A stretch of 64,000 bases of DNA from Dysidea avara (lineage: Eukaryota > Porifera > Demospongiae > Dictyoceratida > Dysideidae): contig NC_089277.1 of assembly GCF_963678975.1 (NCBI RefSeq), positions 25,432,672 to 25,496,671 of the forward strand, read 5' to 3'. A model generated the notes under the pieces. The model saw only the letters and a program-made list of their open reading frames with translations. It had not been told where the DNA came from and searched no databases. Of the stretch, positions 35,835 to 48,765 are shown one piece after another. Position numbers and translations under genes: made by a program. How positions within the stretch are numbered: position 1 is the first letter of the stretch; each line of letters begins with the position of its first letter.

Positions 35835-36051
35835 AACATATGGCAGGTACCAGTACAAATTCATTTCATTGTCAGTTAGTTATAATCGCATGTAGAAAAC
35901 TATAGGTTGTTTGTAGATTGTGGTATGTTAAGTATCTACATGGATCAGTCCCATTATGGTAATGATATACTGCTAGTATGGACTGTAGTTGTTTACTGTT
36001 ACCATCCATAGTGTGAACCACAGAACAGCATTCAAAGAAACAATATGATGC

Positions 36052-36330
36052 TTAGTGATGCACTGACAAGAGATTTTGTCAATTAGCCAATATTGAAATT
36101 CACATATATAGTGGCCGATACTGATGACCGATCCGATATTTATGTTTACCAAAATTCCATTTATATTAGGTAAAATTGTGATTTTAAAACAAATATTGTT
36201 AGGAAAATAGTATTATCTGGGTCTGTAAAATTAATTGGCTAAGTAATCAGCTAAAAGATTTAGTATAATGCAGAAACGTGGCCGATACACCGATGTCTGG
36301 GTATTCACCAATTAATCGGTACATCACTAA
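36052..36330. mobile_element. hAT-type MITE with TTAGTGATGCACNGA ends
   Basis: TTAGTGATGCACTGACAAG and, reversed, TTAGTGATGTACCGATTAA enclose 279 bp with repeated GGCCGATAC units. TAGTGATGCACCGAT-like ends are common in animal hAT elements. No exact target duplication found. Confidence 0.5.
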
Positions 36331-36524
36331 TGATGTTTTATTCTTTTGCCTGATGCTAAGCTCTGCACATGTACCAGCATGTGATAGGACAGGTATGAGA
36401 CTACATACAGTTTGCACCTGTGTGGTAAATTGTCATAGGGATATGTACATTACATGGCTTAGCTATATAGCTACATAGAGTTCTAGTGTTCATTTTACTT
36501 AAGTACTGTGAAATCTTGTTAATA

Positions 36525-36990
36525 GGGCCAGCTTTGGGACCCACAATAAGTGGCCCTATTAGTGAGGTGGACTTATTAATGAAAACCTCATTAATCCAGC
36601 CATAAACAAGTGGCCTTGTTATCAAGGTTTTCAACAAATCAACACCTGGCTATAGTTGCTGTAACAGCTATATACATATACTACAAGTTTCATCATAATG
36701 CTCAGATAGGATTATTCATTACTTCAGGCAAAATGGCGGCTAAAGGCATGAAGCACATTTCTAAACTATTGTCATAAATTTGGCAGATACTCAGGAGCAG
36801 CAACTTTTGCAGTGATACATTTGTTGTCTGTTCAGCTGGCCCCTTTATTAAGGGAATATTGTGTTAGTTTTATCAGTTTGGTCCTGCAGTATGTGGCCAC
36901 TTGCCTTATAAATGAGGTGGCCCTATTAACAAAAATTAAATCAATGGACTTTCTGGACCTGGCCACTATAACAAGGTGGCCTTATAGAAG
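36525..36990. repeat. Degenerate GTGGCCTTATTA repeat cluster
   Basis: Units such as GTGGCCCTATTAGTGAGGTG, GTGGCCTTGTTATCAAGG and AACAAGGTGGCCTTATAGAA recur in both orientations at each end of the interval, as in an old TIR element. No ORF. Confidence 0.5.
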
Positions 36991-37074
36991 ACAATCCATA
37001 CTTGACTTCTCGCCAGTTACAATGTGGTCAAGGATTAGGTTATCGACCTGGTTCAGTTGATATTTCTGGCAGTA

Positions 37075-37990
37075 GTTATGATCGCATTGATCAATTTTAT
37101 GAGACACATGTGTCTTATCAACTGTTGTTGATGAAATGGGAAAGATGGCTGACAAAGTGGATTGTAAAGATGCTGCTAGTGAAGGGTCAAGTGCATTGTC
37201 AGAGGCATATAAGAAGCTTGGAAGGCCTTACATGAGGGATTATGCAATTTCTTCATCAATCACCTACCAGTTTATAATGAGCCCATTGATGGACAAACTA
37301 TTGGCAGAAGCTGACTTCCTTGAAACTAACACAATGTATAATGAAAACACAGAGCTCACTTATCCTACTATGCAACAATAAAATGGGCAGTTGTGGCCTG
37401 CATGAGAGGTAACAAGGAATCATCTGAATTTTATTGTTTAGCTTTCAAGTTAATGTTTGATACATGTCAACAGGAGTATTCCCATTTTTAAGGTGGGTGA
37501 AACTCTTAAAGGAATCATAGTTGATTGGAGTGATACTGAATCCAAAGGATTGCGGGAAGTGATTGGTGAAGAAACTGCTGAACTGGTACTGAAAGGCTGT
37601 AGTGTTCATTGGACAAGATCTTACCAGAGAGTAACAGAAAGGGTGTACTGCAGTGTTTCAAAGGGAAACAGAAGAGCAGCGGTTGAGGCCTTCTCCTTAA
37701 TTGCAAAGAATTTAATGATTGTAGCAGAAAAGCAGCATGTACTACAATTGTTTGATGTGTTGCATGACACAGGAATCATCAATTGAACAGCTTCGCATAC
37801 CACTCTCTGAAGAGCAAATCGCAATTGTTTCTGGCTGTGATTGGTCAGGTGCCAAGCATTGGGTGGAATGGTGGACAAGAGAAAGCCATTTACGAATGTT
37901 GAGCAAACCATTTACGAAGATGGCTCCAGGTGTATGGAATAAAGCACGAAGAAGCACCAATGGTGTAGAAAGAGCCAATTCCTAAGCCAA
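37075..37990 (+). pseudogene. MULE-like transposase relic
   Basis: Adjacent frames give one continuous protein: SEAYKKLGRPYMRDYAISSS, FLETNTMYNENTELTYPT, ATIKWAVVACMRGNKESSEF, LKGIIVDWSDTESKGLREVI, ELVLKGCSVHWTRSYQRVTE, then LSEEQIAIVSGCDWSGAKHW and KARRSTNGVERANS. The DWSDTE..GLREVIGEE..KGCxVHWxRS pattern fits the DDE core of MULE transposases, where an acidic residue precedes a GCxxHWxQ block. Frameshifts near 37378, 37490 and 37770 and a TAA right after RANS (37983) show decay. No TIRs could be matched to it. Confidence 0.6.
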
Positions 37991-38164
37991 GGATGGTGAC
38001 AGCAGAAAAAACCTTTGTTTTGTGCAATGCAGTCTTTATATGAAGAAGATAAGATTTTTGCTCCACAGTATATTTAAGACATTTGGAGCCTTTTAACAGC
38101 TTTAAAGATTTCATTAACTATCTGCAAAGGCCAAAATGGCTAAAATCAACAGTGAAGCACTAGT

Positions 38165-38496
38165 AAGGCCACTCCAAGAAAATTCATTGTTTCCCATTTC
38201 CCGCCCACATACAGATTCTCTTCCCGCATGGTCATTCATTATTGCTGTCAACTAAACATTTTATTCATTATTTATCCTGTGATTGCATACCAGTAACTAG
38301 TTTAGCATTCAGAAAGCCCATTTAGCTAGCTTTTCACTGTTCAGGTTCTTAGTTTGAATAATTCTTACCTGTAAGTTAGTTATGAATTTCAATAATTAGT
38401 AAAAATATCTTTAATGAATAATGGATAATGAACCGCCTGCCCGCATGTATTTTTGAGGTCAATGAAATAGGAAACAAGGAATTTTCGAGTGGCCTA
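38165..38496. mobile_element. MITE of the GGCCACTCCAA family
   Basis: AAGGCCACTCCAAGAAAATTC and, reversed, TTAGGCCACTCGAAAATTCC are the termini. Subterminal CCCGCCCACATA and CCGCCTGCCCGCATG recall the partial copy at 33476. Non-coding. Confidence 0.65.
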
Positions 38497-40034
38497 AGAA
38501 GTGATTATTTCCTGCTTCAAAAATGCAGCAACTAATAAGAGTCCCTAACCACCTATACAACTTGGCCTATTTGTGCCCCTCCCCTTGCCAGCTCCTGGAT
38601 CCGCCCCTGGCCTGTACAAGGGTGCTTTCCTACATGTGAGTAAAAAACAAGGTAGTGTAAGCAATCAATTTTCGACACTCTTATTTCTGCAAACACTACC
38701 TTTGCTTTAAACATTCCTCAGACACAAATTTTGGCAAACATATTCCTTGATATTGTACAGATTTTGATGTACCCTAAGTTTGATGTCAATGGCTCCCTCT
38801 CTTAACCAGTAACAGCTGAAAAGGTGAGGAGACAACATAATCAGTTACCATCACCATGACGCAATTGTGACCAGGCCTGCGAAAACAGAGCATATGGGTA
38901 CAAACTACACCCAATCACTGTTACTGGTTGTACGTATCTCACTACTGGAAAGGAATACTTGTATTCCGTAACTTGCATCATAAAACTTATTAAATGCTTA
39001 CTAAGCGCTAAAAATTGCATTGTAATAGCACGATGGTACAAAGTTATGAGTGATCAAAGTTTGAAAAAGTAGGCAAAAATCATGTGCTCACTTGCCCTAT
39101 TTCACAGACCCAGTAACAATTATCAGAGCTCACATGTATTCGTGTTTCACATATCAGAAGATTATCTGACCACTGGCTAAAATTCTAAAGCCATCAAAAA
39201 TTTGATAAAATTCCCATGTAACTATGAGTTCCTAACTGGCATCCATGCAAATTTTCAGCATGTAAATTAAACTTGTGTAACACAAGAGTTATGAATTATT
39301 TTGTAAAAATGCACACAGATTGTTTGATAGTTCAACACACGATGGTCATTTAACGGTTTTACAGCAACTAATTATAACAGTGAAACCAGTTCCCTGCCAA
39401 TGCTAAATCTTCTTTGCTTTATTCTTGATATCCTGAATGCTTTTATAGATAGTGCTATATAGTGTGATGAAAGGCTTGCTCAAAGTCCAATGTAGCACAC
39501 TATGCATCTTATCAATTTACTAGGTGGTAGTACATTATTCTGGACTATATTCTCACTAACTTCTGCTTTCAGTACAATTGCTATATCCACTTAAATCACG
39601 AGTTAGTCTCAACAGTTCAACCATCAAGTTCAACAGTAGCTGTGTTGTGTTTTACTTTGGTGTCTTCAGTGAATGCTGGCCTTAATGTTTTGCCTTGGCT
39701 TGTTTCCTTTATTGTTTGGTGTTCAACATTGAAGCAGAAACAGATATTAGACTGCCACAGACTTTAAAGTGACAGACACCAAGTACCATTGAAGGCGCAA
39801 GGTTCCAAATCCATAATAACGAAAATACATTTGTGACTCCCTTGGCGCCTGCCTAGAATTGCATGTTGCTTAGCAAGTCACCACTGGGTTTGGGATTCTA
39901 TTCTGTATCTTTCATCCTTGTAGCATAAGCAGTCAATTATTGGATTGACTCAATTATTGGAATAAACATTTCAATTATTGAATGGGAAATGGCAAAATCG
40001 CATGGTATAGAATAGTGGCATGATTGACAATATT
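38497..40034. other. Intergenic, no recognised gene
   Basis: It holds an isolated TGGATCCGCCCCTGG element end at about 38593 without a partner and a weak TIR pair near 38870/39115. Nothing coding. Confidence 0.4.
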
Positions 40035-40250
40035 TGTGACCAGATTTGTGAAAAAGGGGTCTTTCATACACATCTGATTATATGATCTTAGCTTAGTGTT
40101 CAAGACAAATACAAACCTGAATTTTTTTTCATCCATCAACCTACAGTATGTTGGTGCTCACTGCTGTCCAAGTGCCAATCTGTAGTTATGAATTACCAAA
40201 GTTCGTAAATTGGATGTGTATGGAAGACTCCTTTTCGCAAATCCGTCACA
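40035..40250. mobile_element. MITE of the TGTGACCGGATTTGCG family
   Basis: It starts TGTGACCAGATTTGTGAAAA and ends TTTTCGCAAATCCGTCACA. Internal blocks match the copy at 24766-24991. Slightly more diverged. Confidence 0.75.
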
Positions 40251-42512
40251 TTTTAGCAATTTGTACCTTCCCCCTCCAAAAGTGATGGTTACCATGCAGA
40301 GTTTTGATCCATGTTTGCATTTCTAAATGAATATCTTTGCTATGACTGACCCAATTAGAGTGTGTTAAAAGCTATTATACTTCTACTAATTACGTTTCAT
40401 GATAAAGAAAATTGACAGTTACAGCTGGGATCCAAGATCTTGCCTGCATTCAACCACTACTTAACTTCTCACCAATTGAGTAGGAAATTTCAGTGTTGGA
40501 AACTCTAATAAATGCACACATTTGTATTCCTAGAGCTATGGTCTTGATCAATAATTGTAGAACTGTATTTTCAAGACAACTATTCAGTACACACTCTTTT
40601 CATGCACTAAAATTATCTCCAATCTATGGCATGACAGTTGCAATGATCACATGATCTGCTGCAAAAAAATTATTCTAATAAAAGCACATGCATTCCTATT
40701 CTACACACTGTTATCATCCACTGGTTTAACTTCTGTGGCATAAGAAAGCAAGGAAAGGGACATAAAGCATACAATGAAACAGCAGTGAAAGCATGATGAA
40801 ATGGTAGAATACGGATACCTACAGGTACAGTTATGTAATATTAGGCAGGCATCACGTGATTAGTAAGGATAGTCATGTGAATTCTTTGTTTTTAACTGCT
40901 TGGCGTAAAATCTTCCCTTTATAGTATACTTCCCTGTAAAGGTATTTTCACAATGCATTTAATGACAGTGGCATAAAAGCTTGTCATTAAGTACTTAATG
41001 ACAAGCTTGGCATAAAATCTTGTCTTTAGGGTTAAAGAAATGATTGGCATAAAATCTTGTCTTTAGGCATAAAGACAACTTTTGTCATTATACGCCAACG
41101 TCTGCACAACCATTTATTTATTTGTTAATTAGCAAAACCCATTGAGGGCATAACGCTAATGTACAAAATCTACTTATACTACCTATACTAATTACAGTTC
41201 ATTTCATGTGACACTATCTATTAACTACAAATCTACAATTGATCTTCGGATTGAAGGGGTTGGGGTTCCATACAACGAGATCTAGCTAACAATTATGCTG
41301 CCATTTTTGATCATCAAACCAGTTTCACCCTGAGATTTCCTTTTTTTAAGTTCAGTGACCAACCTTTTGTGCTTTTCACGTTCAATCTTTGTTCTATCTG
41401 GAAGGCTACAAAGACCTTTTAAAACTGATCATGGTGGCGTAGTAAATATGAACGAGAAACGACAATGGCCTTGTCATCTATACACTCAAAACAGACCAAT
41501 AAAGGTCTGTGCTTATTATCAAACCTTCTTCCCAAGCGTACGACTCTCAGGATTAATTGGGCATTTAAGACCATAACCAGTTTCAACTAAAGATGAAGCA
41601 GAAAGTTTGTCAGCCTCTTTGTCTTTAGTGATAGCTAGAACAAATCAAATGATTGTAAATAGTGGCTACTCAACAATATATTATCAGTCTGTACATGTAG
41701 CAGCTTGAAAGCTTTTCATACAACCAAATGATCAAGCATGTGTAACAATAGATAATGGTTTGAAGCACAGCCTGAATTTGTAAGCAAGGAACAAATCTGT
41801 TCCAAGCATCATGATCTTTGTTGCCATAGTAGCTACCACCGAGGGTACCACTTTTCATCAGATCACTGATATCTGGTTGCCTTGGAATGTAGAATCACAC
41901 TGCTTTGCTGTCAGACTTTAAATGCCCTCTTCTTATAGAAGTTTCCTTTACTATAGGAAAGTTCAAACATTGAAAACTATACTGCTAATTTTGAAGACAT
42001 TTCAATAAATTCCCACAGCTGGTCATAAAGTAAAGATCCAGGTTGTCAACCAAGGTACAAAGCAACAGAACATGTAACGCTAACAATTTATATGCCATGC
42101 ACAGTCATCAAGATTCTCACGTATGCATACACATCTACAAAATTTAGAATATGCATGGACTCGCTGTCTGTCACAAACAAGTCATTTGAGCTCAGACATG
42201 AGAGCTAGCTACATGCTATATAGCATAAACATATGTAACCCTGGTCAGGTTACTGGCAATTAGCCAGTGATGCTGTCACCATCACGTAGCATTAATTTTT
42301 TGGATATACCTGCAACTAGCACTGACTGCTGAGTATGTATATAGTTCATTGTGAGTCCATTAAAACATCTTGACTGATTGCACAGGGTAAACTGGCTGGC
42401 ATTGATAATACTGCAATTTGTCCATGCTCCTGTGGTAATCACTGCATGCTTTATCAGAAACCCTGAGTATAGTGACTTGTACGTACATTAATTGTAATAA
42501 CTACACCCAATC
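40251..42512. other. Intergenic with one 32-bp perfect palindrome
   Basis: AAGCTTGTCATTAAGT and its exact complement span 40977-41008. Near it GGCATAAAATCTTGTCTTTA recurs two to three times up to 41075. A 73-codon frame at 41355-41576 has no recognisable feature. No gene supported. Confidence 0.45.
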
Positions 42513-42716
42513 ATGAGTGGCCCATTGTCATTTAAAGTTTGCTTGTTAGATGGGGACATGATATGGAGGAGACATCAAGACCATTTAAGACAACATCAAG
42601 AAGCCACTGACACTGAGCCATTTGGACCATCTGGGGAAGACCCAAAAACAGAGACTGTTCCCTCACGTCGTAACCCAAGACGCAATTGTACCAAACCTAT
42701 AAAAGGTATCAGAATT
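42513..42716 (+). pseudogene. Ty3/gypsy pol C-terminal fragment
   Basis: The frame reads GPLSFKVCLLDGDMIWRRHQ, then DHLRQHQEAT and RRNPRRNCTKP. This is the usual C-terminal end of Ty3/gypsy integrase (GPxSYxVxLxDGxxxRRHxDHLR) followed by the Pro/Arg-rich tail. Nothing upstream resembles reverse transcriptase or the integrase core, and no LTR pair is seen, so this is a short orphan fragment. Confidence 0.7.
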
Positions 42717-42779
42717 ATTTACTATTTAATTATAATTACTCTGTCAATTAAAGAAGATATAGCGAATGACTTGTAATAA

Positions 42780-44057
42780 TGCACGCACATTATTAATTGT
42801 AATTACACCAAATCACATGCACCTTGATGTAATAAAACTTAGTTTCAGTTTTGTAAGAATTGCTGTAGTTTCAGCTGCTGTGTTTCATTTGAAGTGGGAT
42901 GTACCTGTGTGTTTTTTGTAACCATTGTGTGATTTGAATCTTTGAGTGATTATAACACCCTGATCTATAAGTTTCATGTGGAAACTTGACTGCTATATGT
43001 ACACTGTGGTGTTGCACATGAATCAGACTAATTTAACAAGTCAAGCATTAAAAAGACTTGTACACATGTCCTTTCCATCTGGTGTCACACACATTGTAAA
43101 CCACACACATTTGTGAACCTTCTTGAACTCTGCCAGAAAGTTATAATTATTTTGTTCTATTTTGATACCACTATGCAATGCCGCATGGTCAGATTTCCAG
43201 TAATATTACAGCAGTTTTTTATAGTCTAGCATGCTATAGCTATATGTACGTAAAACACAATTGCAAGTATTATAAAAAAGGCCATAGCTATTATTTTTGA
43301 CTGGCCAATTTTCCTTGATCTGTATCAGAAGAAAAAGTGTTAAATATAATTTGATCAATGCTGAATCAGTCTGCCGTTGGTTACATGTGCATATACACAC
43401 TGAAACAATGTTTTGGCTCTGGCATGCAGCAACAGCTAACCATCCTTCCGAAAAATTTCTTGCTCAGACTGGCTCAGACACTATAGTAATATAATGTATG
43501 ATATTTATAGCTACTTCTGTGTACGCCCTCCAGTGCCTAACTGGTAAAGAGGATAAGAATAGAATAACTTAATTGTGTGTGTGATTTTGATGCACAGGCT
43601 ACGCCTCTATATCCAAATTTAGTTTATAATTTAATTAATTAAATAATTAATTTAAAATATACCCGCTCCCAGAGAAGTCACACATGGCCTTAATTGCACA
43701 TGGCTAATCTGCTATCTCTGTCCCTGAATCACCTGTACTGAAGCTTTAACCATCTTAAGACGCTTCGTGTACGGCTAAATCTTCACTCTTGTCCACTTTG
43801 AAACAATGGCACACTACATTATGTTGAGATAGCTACTGACCACTGATGGGGCCCGAAAACCCGCGAAAACAGCAGCTCTCACAAGCTTTCAGCCTATAGA
43901 GCGTTGCATACGGAATTTAAAAAGTACGCGCGATCATGAAAGCATCGATCCACGCGTACGTGCATGCATGCCTTAATTATACCCCTTCCGGTCTGGTCCG
44001 TAAAATAGACCTTCTAAACACCTAGCTTGCTAAGCAGGAGCTTCCGGTCCGACGGTC
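42780..44057. other. Intergenic, no recognised gene
   Basis: A 35-bp stretch beginning CCCTCCAGTGCCTAACTGGT at about 43527 recurs at about 44262, both times followed by AATAATA-like tails. These may be SINE ends. Otherwise nothing. Confidence 0.35.
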
Positions 44058-45065
44058 CGGTCCGGGCGATTTGGGCACACTTTGGACTGGCCGGAATCTG
44101 GGTGGCCTGCATGCAGATCAAGTCACGATGGGGTTGGCTTTTTTTTCACCCCTTCTAGGTATTTGTCCCGTTTCACTTTAGGATATTTAGCTCAAAGATT
44201 TTCGATTAGGCTCCTAGGCTATGGGTAAACACCTCGAACAGGCTCTGCCTTCTGTGTACACCCTCCAGTGCCTAACTGGTAAAGTAGATAATAATAACGA
44301 CTTATAAATTTTCACGCATTATTTTTTTCCGGATAGTGTTGTGCATGTTATACCGGATACTAATCTGATCTTGTACACACATTGCCAGGGCACGTTGCTC
44401 TAAGCTGTGTTTCCTGCCAGGCTGACAGTACAAAGGGAGGGTGAAAATCACTTTAGGGGGAGACGCCTCTTTCTCCCGTTCTGCCGTTTTTTCAGCACCA
44501 GAATGTTTTCTCATATCATAGTCGTGATTGGCAACCCGGCTCAGTGCCAGTCTGGCGTTAGACAATCACAGAACTACTCACAGCCATTGTTGAAACTGAG
44601 TATGAAGCATTTTGTGGTTTAATTCTTGTTAGTATTAACCAACACCAGTTTGATGGATGTGTCACAGTGTTATCACTGAAGTGTTAACAGTAGAGGCTGG
44701 AGTATTACCAACTCTTTTTATTAATGTATTTATTATCAACTCTTGGTGTTATGAACACCATGGTAGTTAACTGAACAAGCCCTTTAGTGTCGATTTTGTT
44801 TCTGAGCAGATAGCAATTGCCAAGATGCATTTTTGATTGTGTATTACTGAACAATGTGGATGTTCCTTTCCCTATGGATGGCAGTGCTGACTTCTGTATA
44901 TTTACATAATTTTTTATCACTGATTCATGATGTGGTCATGATTATGTGTGATGATCTGTGATCACGTGTATTGAGTACGATATTCTTAATTTATTTTCTA
45001 GATGAGATTCTGAGCGAGTGATTATAACCAAAGAACCCCAATCTGTGGAACATTTTCTTGGTGAT
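44058..45065. repeat. Left arm of a large broken inverted duplication
   Basis: Blocks GGGCACACTTTGGACT, CACGCATTATTTTTTTCCGG, CCAGGGCACGTTGCTCTAAG, CAAACTGGTGTTGG (as complement) and AGTGTCGATTTTG appear in reverse order and orientation at 47545-48962. The left arm carries its own ~210-bp insert at 44095-44303. A third, direct copy of 44310-44620 is at 45180-45490. Confidence 0.75.
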
Positions 45066-45179
45066 TGCATACAGCCGAGATGAGTTTGATGATTTAATAC
45101 TTCCACAATAGGAACAAAGATAGGAAATTCAATATGGGTATACCTGTATGGGCGAATTTCTTTTCAACTTAGAGAAAAA

Positions 45180-45490
45180 TTTATTCATTGTTTTTTCCAG
45201 ATAATGTTGCACATGTTGTACGGGATACTAACTTGCTACTGACGTGCACATTGGTCACAATGTCGTGTTCCCTGCCAGGCTGACAGCACAAAAGGAGGGA
45301 GAGGATGACTTTAAGGGGAGACCAATTAAGAGGCCTAATTAAGAGCCCTCTTTTCTCATGCCATTTTTTAGCAGCAGAACGTTTTCACACATTGTGATTG
45401 ACAGCCTCCACTGATTTGTCAGTACAGAGCTCCTCACAGTCATTGCTGAAACTGAGTGTGTGAGTATGATGGAGCTTGTGTACTGAAACA
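45180..45490. repeat. Direct copy of 44310-44620
   Basis: TTTTTTCCAGATAATGTTGC, CCTGCCAGGCTGACAGCACA, GAACGTTTTCACAC and CATTGCTGAAACTGAGTGTG follow the same order as in the left arm, about 80 percent alike by eye. Confidence 0.65.
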
Positions 45491-45499
45491 GCCAACTAC

Positions 45500-47540
45500 C
45501 AGTTTGACAGTGCGTGTTAAAACATGAGTGAGTATGAATAGACTGAAAAGGCAGAAATGCATTTGGTTATGCGTGTCATGTTATTGTTCAGTCAGACAGC
45601 TATCGAGATATATGGTGTGTATGTGTAGTTGAGGGTACATCTAAAGAGTATTAAGGGATTTCTGTTGACAGTGAAGCTGTTGTTTCTGAGTGTTGGCTTC
45701 CTCTCTTTGTTACGATCTATGTCCTTGTACAGTATAAACTGATACATGTGTGGTTAATCTATTGTAGCAAGTTCTTACTGGCTGATATGTAACCAGATCA
45801 TGACCTAGTGCACTTGTATACAGTAGAACTACCATATAATGGACACTTTGAGACCAACTAAATGAAATAGTACTGACAAAAAAGGAAAAATTGTGTTTGA
45901 GCAGAATTCCTTATATTATTATATAGGGAAATCCATTCAACAATGTCTGCAGGAATAAAATTTAGGTTTGTAAGTAGGTTAGTACTGCTGAACCGATTGA
46001 CCCCAGTTCAATCACAATAAAGACAAGTGTCAAGCACTGGGTTTAGTAAAAGAAATAGTAATTAGCATAGATTTGGCATAATATCCATTATCCTAAAGTT
46101 CCACTAGTTAATCCTACATTTATTGTACAGATCATTACACTATAGGAAGGATCATCTGCAAGGAGACAAGTATATAGCTGTACCAAAGAGTATTTTAACA
46201 CTCATAATCAATTAATTAGGTATGACAGCTGCAGCAACCTGCAATTCCCATATGTGGGTGTTTTCTCCGTTGCTTAAAGTCAGACTAGTTGCCTACAAGT
46301 AACAACCTTCAATCCTAATATTATATGGGCATAATACCAAAGATGCATGCCAATAGACAGTAGCATACAGTCCCGATAAGTGGGTGCTGTTCCACATATC
46401 CCTAAAGACGCATTCTCGAATATAAGTTTCTTGAGTACATACAACTGCATTTCCATCAATACTTTGTTAATTTATCTCACATCTCAACTGGAAAGCGTAT
46501 AAGACCCATTCGATCCAGACAAAATACGACCCAAATGATGAAGATAATCTGGATGACCCAACCCAATTATAACGTTGATGCAAGTAATAAAAAATAGATA
46601 AACTTCAAGTTCACAGCCTAATGAAAAGTAGGTACGCTTTAAAATGTTTATCTTAAAGCTATAAAATGAGGCATTGATTCCACTGCAACATGATGAAAAG
46701 TGCTCAGTTGTGATGTATCCAAGAACTGATATCAATGGTGTATGGCATAACTTCGTTACCAGTTGTTTTAATCAAGTCTGACGATACGCTATCACAAAAT
46801 TGGCCAAACATATGCTTAATAGATGTGAATCTGTAACTTCTTTATAGTCATTAGCTAGGCATACTTAAATCAGTGAAGGACAAGTACATTTTAAAGTATA
46901 AGTAGCAATTAAAATACTTGTATGTGTACAAGTGCATTTAAAATGTCAACTGCTTACTTATTACAAATAACTTGCACTACTACACTAACACTACTGCAGC
47001 CCTTTGGTGGGTGTGTATGTATTCAGTTCCTGTGCTAGCAAAAGTGTATACACAACATGATTAACAACTCATGTACCACTTGATAAATGCAAGTGCACTG
47101 ATAATCAGATAAGATGTAGGGGGTATGGAATACTCTGTATCGGCCTTCTTTAGGATTAGATTGAAACCATATAATATGGTCTTGTGATAAACGAGTATTT
47201 AGATACACACACATACAGTACTGCAAACATAGGCTTGCAGAAACATGGGTGGAACAGCCAACGTAGTGAGCATACATACTCTATGCAATACATCAAAAAT
47301 ACAACTGTGATAGAATAAGGGACACTTGAGTTTACTTTCTCAGTTTAACAAGGATAGGCCATAGCCCTCATCAATTAGTTTTGCAAGGGTGCTTCCAACT
47401 TTAAATATGTCTTCCTGTAGTCTCCATCCTTAAATGCACGTTCACAGTCCAGCAATGCCAGATTGTTGAATTTCGTATCTTTATTCCTGTATTACATCAT
47501 CAAACTCATTTCGGCTGTATTCAAGTACTGTGAGAAATGG
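45500..47540. other. Spacer of the inverted duplication, no recognised gene
   Basis: Short frames of up to 83 codons without domain character. No repeat structure defined. Confidence 0.4.
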
Positions 47541-48012
47541 GCTTGTTCCACACCTCATTCAGACCGGAGTTCTTTGGTTACAATCACTCGCTCAGAATCT
47601 CAATGTGAATCCATCTAGCAATAACGAATATCGTACTCAATACACACGTGATCACAGATCATCGCACATAATCATGACCACATCATCACATGACACAGTG
47701 ATAAAAACATTATGTAAAATATACACAAAGTCAGCACTGCCATCTTTGTAGGGCAAGAAACATCTGAGTTGGAAACGTTACTTCCTATTGTGATGGCTAT
47801 AACATTGTTATAAATAAATAGCTGCCTGTCACAACTTGCACATACCATGTCTTCGTATTGGAAGTAAAAGGATTCACATTGTTCTGTAATAGGATGGCAC
47901 CATGACATAATCAAAAATGTTTCTTGGCAATTGCCGTCTGCTCAGAACCAAAACCGACACTAAAGGGCTTGTTCAGTTAACTACAGTATTCATAACACCA
48001 AGAGTTGGTAAT

Positions 48013-48325
48013 GCACCTATCAATGTTAAGCCCCACTACCCCCCTCCCGGGATTACTAGGGGATTAGTGGGAGATTTTGGCCTGATTTGATCTGAAATTC
48101 TGCCCCAATAGTGGGGTATTTGATCGTTCTAAATTTTTGGCATTTGTTAAACCGCAAGCTACATAAACTGTTTCCTGAAGTGTATTGCAGTCATACTACG
48201 TGGGGATTTGACCACTAGTCGTGCCCCCATGGGTGGAGTATTTGATTTTTCAAAAAGTCAAATCCCCACCCATTTCCCCTTTATACCCGGGAGGGGGGAG
48301 GTGGGGGATAATATTGATAGGTGCA
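48013..48325. mobile_element. MITE inserted in the right arm, with TAAT flanks
   Basis: GCACCTATCAATGTTAAGCC and, reversed, GCACCTATCAATATTATCCC enclose 313 bp, and TAAT lies on each side (48009-48012, 48326-48329). The left arm keeps the uninterrupted site (GGAGTATTACCAACTC at about 44698), proving the insertion. Confidence 0.8.
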
Positions 48326-48509
48326 TAATACTCCAGCTTCTACTGTTAACACTTCAGTGCACTGTGACACATCCATCAAACTGGTGTTGGTTACTAAAAA
48401 GAATTAAAACACAAAATGCTTCATACTCACTTTCAACAATGGCTGTGAGTAGTTCTGTGATGTGATCAGCTCAGCTGGTTTGCCCAGGGGGTGAAAACCC
48501 CAAATGGTA

Positions 48510-48765
48510 CAATCAAATACATACATACATACATGCAATTTGATAATTAATTACAGTAGTGAAGGTTAAGTACGTAAATAAATTCATCCAAATTTCTTGA
48601 TTCTATTATATTAATTGGCAACTCATTCCAGTCTTTAACAGTTCTAGGATAATAACTATATTTATAGGTGTTGAGGGTTGCTTGTGGCAGAATGAAATGA
48701 TTGGGGGTGATGTTGCCTGGTACAAAATTGAGTTCTTTGATAATGTGAGGGGATGGAGATCGGTA
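48510..48765 (-). pseudogene. LINE ORF2 C-terminal fragment
   Basis: The minus-strand frame reads IIKELNFVPGNITPNHFILP, then LNTYKYSYYPRTVKDWNELP and INIIESRNLDEFIYVLN, followed by a TAA. This is the usual LINE ORF2 ending (YSYYPRTxxxWNxLP). A (CATA)n microsatellite (about 48522-48536) and GGTTTTCACCCCCTGGGC lie in its 3-prime UTR. Confidence 0.8.

Noticed and set aside
38870..39115. Weak inverted pair GTGACCAGGCCTGCGAAAA / TATTTCACAGACCCAGTAAC
   Set aside because: It resembles the TGTGACCGG MITE family, but the right end is too diverged to call a copy.
41355..41576. 73-codon frame with Cys/Arg-rich peptide
   Set aside because: No domain, no splice context and no repeat copy in the window.
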